A stretch of 47,185 nt of DNA from Ministeria vibrans ATCC 50519 (GCA_943704425.1 CALSCP010000986.1:14942-62126), one strand, 5' to 3'. Counted from the first letter of the stretch, positions 10,749 through 23,446 are shown. The notes: generated from the letters alone by a model not told the origin. Numbers and translations are program-made.

Positions 10749-13700
10749 ATGCAGTCGTACGACACTGTATCGTACACGCAGGGACTGGCAGCGCCTGCTT
10801 TTTCGCGTGATGCGACTGCATCGACTTCCTCGGTCGCTCTGCCCTTCGCAGCCGCTCCAGCACGCCCGGCCGTCGCAGGCTTCCAAGGCTACGCCCCCTA
10901 CAGCGGACTGCCTTTGGGCGGTACTGCGCCCCCGCCAGCGCTCGATGTTTCCTCCACAACAACATCTTTGCTACAACAACCGTCCTCAAGTGCATCTGCG
11001 CTGAGCCGCTCTTCACAGCCCTCGGCGCCGACCCCCTTGTCAACGGCATGGCACAGCCCACCGCTGGAACCACGGGCACCCCGCGAATCGTCCACAGCAG
11101 CAGCAACGACGGCCTCAACGGTTGACTTCACTTCTCCAACCTTTGCCTCGACACTCTCGTCGCTACGCCCGCCTTCCAGCTCGCCACACTCTCCCGCCAG
11201 TGTCTACACTCCCTACCGCGACCACGTCGCTCGCACCGCACTTTTTCCCGCACCTAAAGCGTCGTTGTCTTTCCCGCAACACCAACAGCACACCGAGACA
11301 TCAACAACACCCTCCACAACCGGACTCCTCTCCGCCTCCGCCTCCGCCTCTCGTCCTCCCCCTTCCTTTTCTTCTTCTTTCTCTGCTGTGCCTCCCACCT
11401 CCACCGCAATGTTCATGCCTCAACCATGGGTCATGTCCACCGCCGCCACAGGCGGCGAAGCTGGCTCGGGCGCCTTTATGCCCCCGCAGCGCACGCCAAA
11501 CCCAATGCCACAGACCGCGCCTGTCAACAGCCAGCCGCCAGTCAAGGAGAACCGCAAGAGGAAATCCAAGAAACGCCCACGCGTCCATGGCGGCGTTGGT
11601 GACGACAACTGCAACGACGACAACTGCAACGACGACGACTTCAACGACGACTTCTTTGACGATGAGACGTCGTGGCTGCCCAAGCGCACGGCCAAGTCAT
11701 CAGTAGCGGCTGCGGCCGCGCTCATCACGTCAATGAAGGACGACACAGCGTTGAGCTCGCAACAGCTCGTGCTGAATCTACTCAAGACGGGCATAGTGCG
11801 GCGCTCGAGTGTGCTGCGCTTCAAGGAGAGCATGGGCTATGTCACAGGCACAGGCATGATTGTGGCGCGCGAGTCCCGCAATATGTTTGTCACGCTCGAG
11901 AGTTGGCTCGAGTCCGAGGGTCACGAAGGGCGACTGTGGCCTACGGCCAAGTGTGGTCGACGCACATTCAAGACACTCGAGGCGGAGCTAAAGCTGCTGC
12001 GTCGGCGCGCAATGAAGGCTGTCGACGAGACAAAGTGGAAGGCACTGCGCCAAGAGAAAATTGCACAGCCAGTGCTGCAGACGGCAGGCATGTGTGTGCG
12101 CTTTGGCATTGGTCCTACACTCGGCGTCACCAATGTGTGTTCGTCGCGAGGCTGGGGCACTGTGCGCCCCGACACCTTCGTCGAGGCGTGCTTCAACTGT
12201 GGTAGCAGTGGCAGTGCGCGCGAGCCCTTTGTTCGCTGTCGCCTCTGCTGCGAGCCTTACCACACCTACTGCGTCGATTTGCCGGCCAAAGACGCACGCA
12301 AACCCGGTGTCCACGACGCTGTCGACGCGCCCGGTTCTCTGCCGGCGCTCATAAGCGACTTCCGATGTCTCAACTGTCTCGTGTGCGAACAGTGCTCGTT
12401 GGCCGAGCCCGAAAGTGAGCTGCTTGTGTGCGACGATTGCGAACGCGGCTATCACTGTCGCTGTCTCGAACGACCTCTTGACTCGGTCCCCGACGGCACT
12501 TGGCGCTGCGACCTCTGCGTGCAGTGTCAAGTGTGTGGCACCCGTGACCCGGGCCCGCGCCTCAGCGACCGGTGGCAACTTGACTACACGCACTGTCAGT
12601 CATGTGCAGACTCGCGGCGCAAGGGCAACGTGTGTCCCGGCTGCGACGGCGTCTACTCTGACGACGACTGGGACATTCGTATGCTGCAGTGCGATGGCTG
12701 CGACCGGTGGGTACACCAGGCGTGTGCGCAACTCAGCGACGAGCAGTACGATGCCATTCAAATCAACGACAACTCGCTCTTCTTTTGCGAATCGTGTGGC
12801 CTTGCACACGATCGTCAGCAGTTCAATGCTCTGCGCGACGCCAACGATCACGTACGCGAGTGCTTCGATGCGGACAACACGGATGACGCTTTCCTCGGCT
12901 GGAGTCAGGAGGCGCTTTTGAGCGACCGCATTGCGCTGCATGCTTCCCTTGCGCGTGTCCTCGAGCGTCTCTGCGAGTCTCCTTCCTCGACGGTGCTGTT
13001 TGGTCGCCAACAACGAGAGACGTACGAGCAGGGAGAACCATTGATGGTAGACAGGCCAGTTTCTGAGTCAGTTGAATCTATGGAGGCAGAGGTGTCGCAA
13101 GGTGACGTGGAGAAGCAAGTAGGACTGGCGGAGAAGGCACAAGGACCGCGTGATGACGGCTCTGTCGCGAACGAGCCAGCTGTTGATGCTGAGTCGTGCG
13201 GAGTGGTTGAGTTGACACACGTTCGAGTGGTTCTTGTCGAGCCGGAACAAGACCTGCCCGATTCACGATGGATTCTCAGTGAGATTGTGCATCGCGTCAC
13301 ACACGGAGCGTACGGGTCTGTTGCTGACTTTGTCGCCGATGTGCGTGTGTTGTTCAGGACGATTGTTGGCGAGGCATTTGACTCGCCAGTGTGCCTCGAG
13401 GCCTGCAACGATGCCCATCGATGCTTTGCGATTGAGTTGACACGTGAGTTTGGCGAAGACATTGTCCGTGCGTGTGGCTGCGAGGTGTTTGTGGCTCCGG
13501 CTGCCGAGGTTGCAGAGGCAGTGCACACAGACGATGTCGATGGCGACGACGACCGTGCCACCGACGATGACGACAACAACGAGTGTGACGGTCCGTTGGT
13601 TCTCGCTGTGAGTGTTGCCCATCATGTTGCAGCGCTGGTGTCCTCAGGAAAGTCTTCGCGCAACAAACGCCATCGAAGCTCCCTCTCGAGCGGGTCGAAA

Positions 13701-16519
13701 AAACGAGGGTCCAAGGCGAAGAAGGCAGCAGCAGCTGCTGCTGCTGCTGCTGCTGCGGCCACTACGGCTACAACAGCTGCTCCTGACCCTTCACCTGCGT
13801 CCTCGATGGTTGAAGGCACGACGAATGCCGAGGACGGAACGAGACTTGCAGTAGCGGGAGTGGAGGATGCTGAGCCCATTACTCGGGCTACACCTGTGAC
13901 ACCTGTTGTGGTGGTGAGTGTTGAAGAGGAAGAGGAGGAGGAACGTGACCAACTGGCAATGGAGTCGTACCCGACGCCCGGCGACTCGCTAGTGTCGTCC
14001 ACCTCACCCGATGCGACCACGACAACCGTAGTGGCAGCAGCAGCAGCAGCAGACGAAGAAGGAGACACGAGCGAGGCGGCTGACGTGGTCGAGGCTGAAG
14101 CGGCAACTGCTGCCACCGGCGACACTCGTATGTGTGCACTCTGTGGCGCAGTTGGTGATAAGGCACTCAAGGGCATGGGTCGTCTGGTTGTGGCGCAGCA
14201 TGGTGAGTGGGTTCACATGGCGTGTGTGTGGTGGAGCAGCGAAGTGTGCGAACAGGGTGACGGAGCGCTAGTGAACTCGGCTAAGGCGATTCGACGAAGT
14301 CGCACTCAGGCATGCACTGAGTGCACTGCGTTTGGAGCGACTATTGGTTGCTGCGAGGGCAAGTGTCTTGCCATGGTGCACCTGCCGTGCGCCAAGCGCA
14401 ATGGTTACACCTTCCACGCGGACAAACGGGTCTTTTGTGCGGAACACGCAGCGCTTGGCGAGGGCCTGCCGCGCTTTAGTCTGGACACGCGACGACATGT
14501 GTTTTACGTGGACTCGTCCTTTGTCAACCGGTCGCGACTGGCGCCTGGTGCGGATGCGCCTGAACTTGAGCGTGTCGAGCTTGTCCACGGCGCACTGACT
14601 GTGCTCTCGATGGGTGTGGTGACGGCACGCCTGGGCTACCACACGAGCGAGTATCTTTATCCCATTGGCTTTTGTTCGCGTCGTTTCTTCTGGTCGACGG
14701 TGCGTCTCAACATTATTGTGTCCTATGTGTGTCGTGTGTGCGAAGGCGAAGACGGTCCCCGCTTTGAGTTGCAGTGCGAGGCAGATGGGTTATTTGAGAC
14801 GGCGGACACGCCCGGTGAGCTGTGGAAGCTGCTTGACGAACGTGTGCGCACCTTGAACAAGGGAGACGACGAAGAGGACGACATTGATGAGGAGGAGGAA
14901 GGAGATGGAGGAGAGAGAGACAACGACTCGACAACGACAGCAATGACGACAGCCGCAGCAGCAGCAAGAACGGCTTCTGGCGCGGCGGCGGCGGGGACAG
15001 TGGTGAAGCCTAAGAATGCGCACAAGGCGCTTCCTCTTGTGAGCATGGATGGCCACAGTTTGTTTGGCCTGTCGATGTACACGGTGGTGGAACTTCTCGA
15101 GTCGCAGCCGGACGCGGCCGAGTGTGTTGGCTACGTATTTCGTGTGCGTCAGCGGCCGCCAGGTACGCCGTCACAGCGGGCGATTGAGTTGAGCAAGCCC
15201 ATGGAGCTGGAGCACAATGCGAGTGGATGTGCGCGTGGTGAGGTGTACACGCGTCGTCGTCCGCACGACATGTTTGATTTCCTTCATGGCCTCCAGAGCC
15301 AGCGAAGTGTGCGCAATGCGTCTGCGATGCGACGGAATGCGTCTCAGTCAATGGACAGTGGCGCTGGCAGCGTCGGAGGCAGTGCCGACGATGGCGGTGC
15401 AGGCGCAGGTGGAGGTGTCGGAGGAGTTGGCAATGGGGGAGGTGGTGGTGGGAGCAGAGTGAGTGGCGGAGGCAGCAGTGGCATGGGTGGGTCGCTTGCG
15501 GGCGGTGGCGGTGCGCTGCCGTCGTCAATGAGCGAGGGCACGACCGTGGCAATGGGCGACTGTCAGCAGCTGCCCATGTCGATGCAGTACCGCATGATGC
15601 GTGCTCACAGCAAAGCCGTGGCGGTAATTGTTGCTTACTTTTTCCATCGACTTTTTCTTACATTTTTTTTTGTATCACCATTCCTCCCCCTCTTCTATTA
15701 ATTTTCTTTTCTCTCTTGTTTATCATTTCCTCCTCTTTTATCCCTTTTTTCTCCTCTCTTTCTCTATTGCTTTGTTTTTTCTCCTCCTCTCCCTCTCTCT
15801 CTCTCTGTGTGTGTGTATGTGTGTGTGTAGAAACGGTCTGGAATTCATGGAATGGGTTTGTTTTGCATCGAACCATACGAAGCGCACGAAATGATCATCG
15901 AGTAAGCATATCACTTTTGTTCTCTCTCTCTCTCTCTATTTTTTCATTTAACTCCTCTGCGTTAGGTATGTTGGTACACTGGTTCGTAATCCCGTTGCGG
16001 ATGCGCGAGAAAAGGACTATTTTTCACGGGTACAGAGCCATTTTGTTTGCGAGTGCGTTCGTCTCAATTCTTTCTTACTCTTTATTTCAATTTCTCGCTC
16101 GCTCGCTCGCTTGCTCACTTTTTACTTTTGGTGTGCTGTATGTTTATTAGGGCATTGGGACGTATCTGTTTCGGATTGAGGACGAGCTTGTCATTGATGC
16201 GACTGTGGCGGGCAATGCCGCTCGTTTTATCAACCACTCATGCGATGTAAGTCATCTTGAGTAATGACCGTCGTATTATGTCAAACTCATGTATAATTAT
16301 TATTCCTTTTTGTGTGTGTGTGTTGAAAATGGGATTCAGCCCAATTGCTACTCGAAGATTGTGACAGTGGAAGGGCGCAAGAAGGTGATCATCTTTGCGC
16401 TGCGCAATGTGCATCGTGGAGAAGAGCTGGTGTACGATTACAAGATGGCGGAGGAGCCGGCGGAGGACAAGATTACTTGCTGCTGTGCCGCCCACAACTG
16501 CCGTGGCACAATGAACTGA
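10749..16519 (+). CDS. KMT2: KMT2/MLL (trithorax)-type histone H3K4 methyltransferase
   Basis: Five exons (10749-15623, 15831-15901, 15966-16029, 16151-16246, 16340-16519) splice to 1,761 residues. Order of parts: Ser/Pro/Thr-rich N-terminus; a basic KRKSKKRPR patch; three Cys/His-rich PHD fingers (residues about 481-690: [24 protein letters not shown]); a bromodomain-like helical segment (818-910); an Ala13 run; an extended PHD (1128-1235, CALCG...WVHMACVWW); FYRN (about 1278-1341) and FYRC (1421-1480). Next comes GCARGEVY at 15226, matching the WDR5-binding Win motif, then SET ([33 protein letters not shown]) and a post-SET Cys cluster. This is the full MLL C-terminal arrangement, implying a COMPASS complex with WDR5. 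The ATG at 10749 is preferred: the frame further upstream runs through T-rich untranslated sequence. All four introns sit in the SET part. Confidence 0.95.
13725..13760 (+). repeat. Alanine-coding GCN repeat
   Basis: About 12 consecutive GCA/GCT codons give a polyalanine run in the linker of the KMT2-like protein. Confidence 0.85.
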
Positions 16520-16546
16520 ACTGAGGCTCCGCCGGTCGGCGCGTGA

Positions 16547-16648
<102 letters not shown>

Positions 16649-16699
16649 TGTGAGACGAATGCACAAAAAACGGATTGATTCGATTCGGACCGGCCAGAG

Positions 16700-17050
16700 G
16701 GCCCGTTCGCTCCTGCTTGCGGATAATAATGATGCCCTCAGGGTCTGTTTCGGTTCCGTCCAACACCTTGTACTCAATGCCAACCATTCCTCTGGAAAGA
16801 GCGAAAAAGACGCAAAATAAGACTCTTTTCTCTCTCTCTCTCTCGCTTTGTGTTTTGTGGCTTAGAGATCACAACTCATCGCATACTCGAGTGCCTTGTA
16901 ATCAAGCTGCTGCATGCGAACGATCTCATTGTTGCACTGTGGATCGTAAAAGCCACTTTGTGAAAAATAAGTCAACGCAGTGAGTTTGTTGAGAGGATAG
17001 GACGAGAGAAACTGCTGGTCTCTGAAGTTTGTTTCAAGGGGGTTGCTCAT
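16700..17050 (-). pseudogene. MED6: Mediator subunit MED6, N-terminal half only
   Basis: The start at 17050 gives MSNPLETNFRDQ, followed by LTYFSQSGFYDPQCNNEIVRMQ, a close match to the MED6 hallmark ([24 protein letters not shown]-like). The first exon ends at GA|GTATGC near 16889; after TTTCCAG the second exon (from about 16791) continues GMVGIEYKVLD and then IIIIRKQERTGP. Family members go on with a YYIIxGxIYQAP segment and a second half. Here the frame instead enters NPFFVHSS and a (GA)n(GT)n tract, and then the tail of the KMT2 gene on the other strand. No remaining exon is found in the window. The gene is either truncated, split by an assembly error, or continues antisense to KMT2 in a form I cannot see. 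MED6 bridges the Mediator head and middle modules. Confidence 0.75.
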
Positions 17051-17924
17051 GGCGCCGCGCGAGGAAGAGACCGAGAAAGAAGAAATATTATAATGAATTT
17101 TCGAATTTCGATCTGTTTTCCTCTTTAGATCCACTTAGATCAAGTTCAAGACGCACACTAACACGCACAGTCTCCCACACACACTACTGTAAGGAAATTG
17201 TAAGAGTTGGAGAGTGTTTGGGCGGTCTGGCGAGTGTGGCGTCAGTGTGAGTGTCTTTGTTGGGGTTGGTCGTCTCTCCCGTCCGCTTTCCTGCTCACTG
17301 TAGCTGGCCTAGTTGCTGTTTGCTTTAAAACTACTTGTCCTTCTCATATATCAAATCTTAAGCGTACAAGAAAAAACGCCGGGTGGGATGTGAACTCGTC
17401 AATTTGAGAACAATTTGATGATAATTATTTTGCGGGTCAGACTCTTTTTTTGCTAAACCACAATTTTTTTTCGTGTTTTTGTGTGTGCCGCATCCCTCTT
17501 AACCGAGTTAACTCTTTGGCCTTTTATGAACTCCCATCTCTCCCAACTCCCCAATCCAATACTTTCGCCATTTACTCTGTGACATGTCCCATTTCAATTT
17601 TCCACGCGATCTCCGCGAGAGTCGAGGTAGGCTGCTTCTCTGCCTACCGTCGTTATGCATCACTACCAGTCTATGTCCTATGACCATGCTCCGCTTCGCC
17701 CCAGCGGCGTCCCTGTGACTTGAAGTTCACGTCTTATTTTTGTTGTCGTTATCTTTATCGTCCTTCCCCCCCGCACCATGTTCCTGCACTTCCTGCTGTT
17801 TGCTGTTTTTTATACGTGCGTTGATACACCTTCTCAGTCAAAGAAAAGAGGAGCGGTTATGGCGTAACTTTGGAAGAGAAATATATAAACGAAATATAAA
17901 CAACACCAAAATCCCTCTTCACAG
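17051..17924. other. Spacer upstream of the caspase-like gene; first exon probably inside
   Basis: No long open frame. A short frame at 17656-17721 (MHHYQSMSYDHAPLRPSG...) ends at a GTGACT and could be the first exon of the downstream gene, but its phase does not fit the acceptor at 17924. The rest is T-rich with no recognisable RNA gene. Confidence 0.35.
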
Positions 17925-20086
17925 GTAAACTGGCCTACGTTGTGTCACCTTCGGGGCGTGAAGGCATCAGTCGTAGCAACACATCCGTTGCCACTGCTAA
18001 ACTGTGCATATCGCTTGTTCTGGACGGCTTCCGAGTTCAGTGTGTCTCCGACCGACCGGCACCGGCATGCGCACAGGCAGGTATCACGCTGAGGCGTCTC
18101 ACATGGAGCCACTACCCACGCCTTACCGTCTCAAACATCGAGAAGTCGTTCCGAGCCACGGGTGCATTGACTTTGGTCTACCTCATTGGCGAAAGTGCTC
18201 TGGTGAACGGCCAAGTGGGCCTCCGTCTCGGCGACCACGACGCTGTTCTCACGTCTCACCACCTGCGCAGTTTCATTCTGTCGTCGAGTTGCCGCAATTT
18301 TCTTGTTGTTGCCGACTTTGCAGAGTCCGACGCCTGGCTCGGAGATGACGGAGATCTTGTGGAGCTTTTCGGTGTGTACGACAATTTTGACAACGACGCT
18401 CTGGCGCAGCTGTGGCAGCCCTCCGTCGAGCTTCTGTGTGCACCCGGAAAGCCCCTCACTTCCTCCTATCAACACGGCACGCTTTTGGTGGGTGCTCTCT
18501 GTCCAAGGGTGTGGGGCCACGCCGCTGTGTTTGGTGACCGCAGTGTGGACAACTTCAACGCGGAAATGGAGTGCGCCACCCTGCTCCATTTGCAACTCTC
18601 GATTGAGCTCGCAATGCAAGACGACGCCGCTTCCATTGGTCACTTCGCCGATGTCACCGCAATGATTGGGCGGTTTCCTATGCCCGCCGACTTCAACAAC
18701 GCGGGCGCCTACCTCCTGTGCTTTGCGGCGTACGAAGACGCCATGCTTGTGGAGCCGCCACCGATGGTCGACGCCCGAGACGATGAGCTCATCTACCTCG
18801 CTGGACAGGAGACGATTGAGCTCCCCCGCAACGTTGGGCACGCCGCAAACGACCCGTCCGAGGCTGCCTTCTTGCACGCGCTGAACAGCATCGTTGCGGT
18901 GATCGTGGAGCGAGACCAGCGAGACATGTGGTCGATTGCGTCCGTCGCGAGCTCGTCAGGCGCGGAAGAGCGCTCATTCTGCAGCTTCCGCGTGATTCGC
19001 GAAACAACCATAGAGTGCATCTTGGGCGACTTGACGAAGATCAAACTGGCGGCGCGCAACGGGCGACAGCGAGACAAACGCAAGTACGAGTTAATGGAGG
19101 ATTTGCTCTCCCTGCTGCCCTTTGTGAGCAGCACCAGCGACGAGGGTGTCGCCCATGACTTGCTCGTCTGCAGTATGCCTTCGCACAGGCACCACGCCCC
19201 TCTCCACGACAACATGCGCTTGAGAGCGCTTGAGTATCTCGCCGACCATGACCTCATCGAGTGGCTACCCGGCAGCCGTCTCGTCGCCTTCCGTGTGGCT
19301 CCTCGTGTGCTTTCATGCATTTGCGACGTCTTTGGCGTGACGCAGAGCTGGGTCCGCGTGATGAGCATGCTCGACTATGCCGCAGTGCAACTCACAGCGC
19401 AGCCCATCAACGAAACCCTTGCGCGCCATGCAAAAGAGGTCATGAAGTGGGCCCTGTGTGCGTTGGGGCTTACAAACCTCGACGACCGCGTCAACCGGGG
19501 ACCGTACGTCGTTGCGCGCGACTGCCACTGTGAGGCACTCACTGCACTCGCGCACTCACTGTGCGACTGGTGCTACACTCACGAGCGCACAACAGTGTCT
19601 CTTAACATGCTGCAGACCATTGGCGAGGCTGCCTTGCAGTTCAGCAGCAACTACTGGGAGACGTGCAAAGAGGCAAAGCTGCAGCGAATCAATGTGTTGA
19701 CCATCCTCGGTGCAGGCGAGGCCGAGGCCATCCGAGAAATGGTCTCGCACGGCGACCACAGCGACGGCAACACGGTTGCTCAGCTCGAGCGCGACGCTGT
19801 AAAGCACTTGGATGAAGCAACGATCATTATCAGTGGACTCCGCTCCAACGAATGCATTGTTCCCCTCAGTCGCATTGGCGGTGCCTATCCTAAATTGCCG
19901 CACCGTGAGAGTACGTACCTCGAAGCTTTCACGCGCTTTACCCACTTCTCGCACAGCTTCCCTCCCACTCCTCTCTCTCCCGCTCCTTCCCCTCCCCCCA
20001 CCGTCATCCGTCCCAACAATACCCTCGACTCTGCTTGCGTTTGCATTGACTTTATGGCCCACCACAGTGTTGAGAGCTACGATTAA
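17925..20086 (+). CDS. Caspase-like (C14/CHAT-type) domain protein lacking the catalytic His and Cys
   Basis: The exon begins after CTTCACAG (17924) in phase 1, so a short 5' exon is missing. Residues 1-210 follow the caspase/CHAT pattern: KLAYVVSPSG (strand 1), VATAKLCISLVLDGFRVQC (helix and strand 2), ALTLVYLIGES where active members read YYxGHG, VGLRLGDHD (the xLxxxD segment), then NFLVVADFAES where active members read DACHSG. Both catalytic positions are therefore replaced (His to Ser, Cys to Phe). A segment like VELLCAPGKPLTSSYQHGTLLVGAL matches the small-subunit strand and helix. The rest (about residues 330-690) is helical, with a winged-helix-like stretch (RALEYLADHDLIEWLPGS) and possible TPR-like helices. 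The end is uncertain: a GTACGT donor at about 19912 and acceptor CACAG at 20065 may replace the last 50 codons. The function is inferred to be a pseudoprotease or scaffold. Confidence 0.6.
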
Positions 20087-20147
20087 TTTTGCGCGTGAAA
20101 ATTATAACAATAATAATAAAATTAATACAAAGACACTCGTTTGGAAA

Positions 20148-23032
20148 TCAGTCGTCACAATCCGACCAAAAGTAGTCCTGCGGCTCCTCATCGGCACTTT
20201 CCCCCTCCCTCTCCTTCTTCCTCGTCTTCGCATCTTCTTCCGCTCTCATCAGTTTCACTGCCTTTTCCATTCGTTTCTTTGTTGTCTGTTGACTTGTCTT
20301 CTTTTCTTTCCCTGGCGATTTCACCCTATAAAAAAGCAGACGCGTCAAACTCTTCTCCTTTGTTCTTTCTTAGTGTTCCCTTTTATACTTTTTCATCGGG
20401 ACATTTCGGCGAAAGAGTTTCTTTCGCGTCGCATTGACAAAGGACACATATCGGTCCGTCAGAGTTCGGTCAATGGGCCGTTGCATCAGATTGCTCTGTT
20501 TGCGCAGCGGACTCCCGTCGAGAGACGACACACTTGACGCCACAGAGAGCGCAGAGTGAGGGGTCTGTACTCTACATAAGACACAAAGGTAAGCGGTTCG
20601 GTCAATTTTTGTTTGGGTATTTGATTGTGGTTATTTTGTTTGGGTATTTGATCGTGGTTACTGAATTCGGGCGGATATTCGAACGGGCGTTTTGAGATCT
20701 GTTGTTGAGTCGTCGCGTGAATCGCTTGTGGCGTCCGCAAACAAGTCATCTTCATGTCCCTTGTTTGCTGCATCCAACACAGCGCGAATCTATACAGTGA
20801 AAAAAAACACAAAAAAAAAACAAAAAACAAAAACAAAACAACAAGCAGCGTGAGTATATAGCAAGTCACCTTCATGTGTATTACCTGCTGAGTCCGTTTC
20901 TGTGTTCCCACTCCCGCAGTAATCATAACCTTCTCTTCTTCCTCCATTTCCTCTCCTCCTCCATCTTCTTCCTCCTCCTCCTCCTCTCCTTCTTCTTCCG
21001 ATGCCTCTGAGTCGCTCTCTGAGTCGCTCGCTTGCTTGGTGTGCTCCTGAAAACACTCAATTGCCGTTTTGCTCTCGACAATCTGTGAAATCTACAAAAA
21101 TAATAAAAAAAGAGTTTGAATCGCACGTAATATTATATATATTATATATTTAAAAAATCTAGAATATACCCGCAGCCAAAAGTTTGATTTGGTGGGATGA
21201 ACTTGAGCGATTGCCTTTGCCAGACGCACTTTCTCGGCGATACTCCACTTTCCCTCTGTCTCCTCCTCACTACTACTGCTACAACCACTCATGCTACTAC
21301 TCTCTCTTCTCCTCAGCTGTCTCTGATTCCTCTTCTTCTTCTTCTTCTTCTTGTGACGCGTCCCTCCCGTCATCGCATACTCCTCATCACTGCTCTCACT
21401 CTCCTCCTCACTACTACTCCATATTTCTTCTTCTTCTTCTTCTGCCTTCCTCTCACTGCTCTTCTCCTTCTTCTTCTTCTGCTGTTCTCCCTTGCGCACT
21501 TTCCGTCTCTTTTGCTTTGCCACCTGCACAATCTGAAACAAGTTTGGTTTGCGTAACACTCGTCCCTTCAGACTCACTCTCTCCTCCTCCACTTGTGCCT
21601 CTTCTCTAGCCCCTTCCTCCTCCTCCTCCTCCTCCTCCTCCTCCTCCTCTCTCTTTCTCTTCCGCCCTTTTTTCTCCTTCTTCTCCTTCTTCTCCTTTTT
21701 CTCCTTCTTCTCCTTCTCCTTTTTCTCCTTCTTCTCCTTCTTCTTTTGTGGCTTCTTCTTCACCTGCTCTCTTCCTTCCACACTCCCCAACGTCTCCTCT
21801 TCCTCATCAAACCACACTGCTCCCTTGGTGCGCTCTTCTCGCGCCCGAATCTTCTCATACTCAATCCGCTCCAAATTTCTACTCACACAAACCACAACAC
21901 TCAAACGTGAGTAACATGTAAAACGAAGCAATTTGTTTGTTACTGGAAGTAGTGCTCAAGCGGCACAAACTGGCCCGAGGCGTCACGAACAAACTCGTTT
22001 TTCACGCCAGGAGGAGGATTGCGCATGCGACGCACGGTGAGGGTCGCCAGGACAGCAGAACGATCAATAAGCCCACGCGTAGAAAGAGCCATCGTGGGTG
22101 GCGGTGGTGGTAGTGAGGGATGTCGGTAGCGCGTGGCGGTAGTCGAAGTAGTGGATTGATAAGGGCGAAGTTGCGGTTCTGCCGTCTTTGGCTGACTAGT
22201 GTAGCGCTGCTTTTGGGGGGTTGCCAATACAGTGTGTGAAAACGGTTCAAAAACAAGTTTGATGTGTGCCTTACCTTGGTCTGACGAAGCGACTGTAGTG
22301 AAAGGGGAAGGAATGGAAGAAGAAGAATTTAGGTTTAGTGTGTTTGTTTGCGTCTTATTACCTTTTGGGTTGGACTGTTTTCGTTTTCCTTTTCCCGACT
22401 CGCATCCACCAAGGCACTGATCCACTTCGTCCAACTGCAATGGAAACACACGATGCGAGTCAAGAGGCGTCTGTCTCGTTCCTCTCTTCTGCGCTCTTAC
22501 TGCTTGGGAAAGCCATGCGTGAACTTCTCGACAAGTTGAATGTTGACTCCTGTCTGCTGCAGACACGCCTCGCGGTCCATCGGGCCCGCCAAGTGATAGA
22601 TCGAGCCCGAAGCAGTGGCGACGTATCGTGAGCCCAGACGCTTTGTGATCACAGAGGTGGTCCAGAGCATTTCGTTGCTGGACGAATGCCCAACGTCGTC
22701 GTCGTCGTCGTTGCCGCTGCTCTCAGCGTCCGGCCGTGTGCGCATACCAATCACAAGGATCTGCACTGTTCTGATACCCGCAGAATGAGTCACGTGGGGG
22801 CGCAAGTACCACTTTCGCAGGAGAATGGCTGAAAGGAATATTTGAATATTTTTCAAAAATGCAATTGAACTTGAGAGGCTCAACGCGTACTGTTTTCGGG
22901 TGGTGCACAAGGGATCGTAGTGGTAGTGGTCGTTGTGGTGTGTTGGAATGGCCCGGCGGCGGTTGCGGCGTTGGGGTCGTCTGAAGAGAACAGCGAGCGC
23001 GCAGCATGCCACGCAGCGGACCACACGGACAT
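20148..23032 (-). CDS. MIS18BP1: KNL2 / MIS18BP1 homologue (SANTA and SANT domains), about 10 exons
   Basis: MIS18BP1/KNL2 directs CENP-A loading at centromeres. Exon 1 (23032-22891) starts MSVWSAAWHAAR and has a Thr8 run. Exon 2 (22828-22501) is a SANTA domain: LLRKWYLRP, MLWTTSVITKRLGSRYVAT, GSIYHLAGPMD, EKFTHGFPK, completed by HW in exon 3 (22434-22362). A linker exon (to 21950) ends VPLEHYFQ. The next exon (from about 21887) is a long Lys/Glu-rich charged region followed by a SANT domain, KWSIAEKVRLAKAIAQVHP...NFWLR, which continues across an intron (near 21168-21085) as ISQIVESKTAIECFQEH. The following exons carry acidic stretches and a segment ending TLTDRYVSFVNATRKK. The last exon (20334-20148) ends DYFWSDCDD. 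The SANTA-then-SANT order and spacing match animal MIS18BP1. The exon 4-5 boundaries (22340-22180) are uncertain. Confidence 0.85.
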
Positions 23033-23446
23033 GGCGGCTGCAAGGACGACTTGAAAGAGTGCTAGAGAGTCAAAGGCTCCAGAGTTGGGGCTGAGAATTA
23101 ATGATTTATGAAATATGACTTGTGAGTAATTTGCTTAAGTTATAATTTGAGTACAGCTCTTAATTTTTTTTATTTTTTCTCACTTCTGTCTTCTGAACTT
23201 TGGGCTGTTAATGGCTTTTCCGTACGTCTTTTGTTTTGTGATTGATAATACATATTGTCATACGAAAATATAATCAAAAATAAAATAATTTATTATGAAA
23301 GTAAAATATTTATTATTATAAATAAGGAGAAGAATTATACAATGCTTGCGCCATATACCAGCCCCCAAAAGATGGACCACCCATAGACCCACAAATATGC
23401 TCCCGTAGCAAATAAAATGAGAGAAAAGTTTACTCAAAAATAAGAA
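23033..23446. other. AT-rich spacer between PARP4 and KNL2 genes
   Basis: Very AT-rich with ATTTATTATTATAAATA-like stretches; no gene seen. It must hold the 3' end of nothing on the plus strand, and the KNL2 promoter on the minus strand. Confidence 0.6.

Noticed and set aside
17200-17420. Possible tRNA or other small RNA gene
   Set aside because: No arrangement of A and B boxes with a cloverleaf could be built; no tRNA was found anywhere in the window by eye.
21092-21931. A separate Lys/Glu-rich minus-strand gene
   Set aside because: The frame ends inside a SANT domain and joins by consistent splice phases to neighbouring exons; it is the middle of the KNL2/MIS18BP1 gene.
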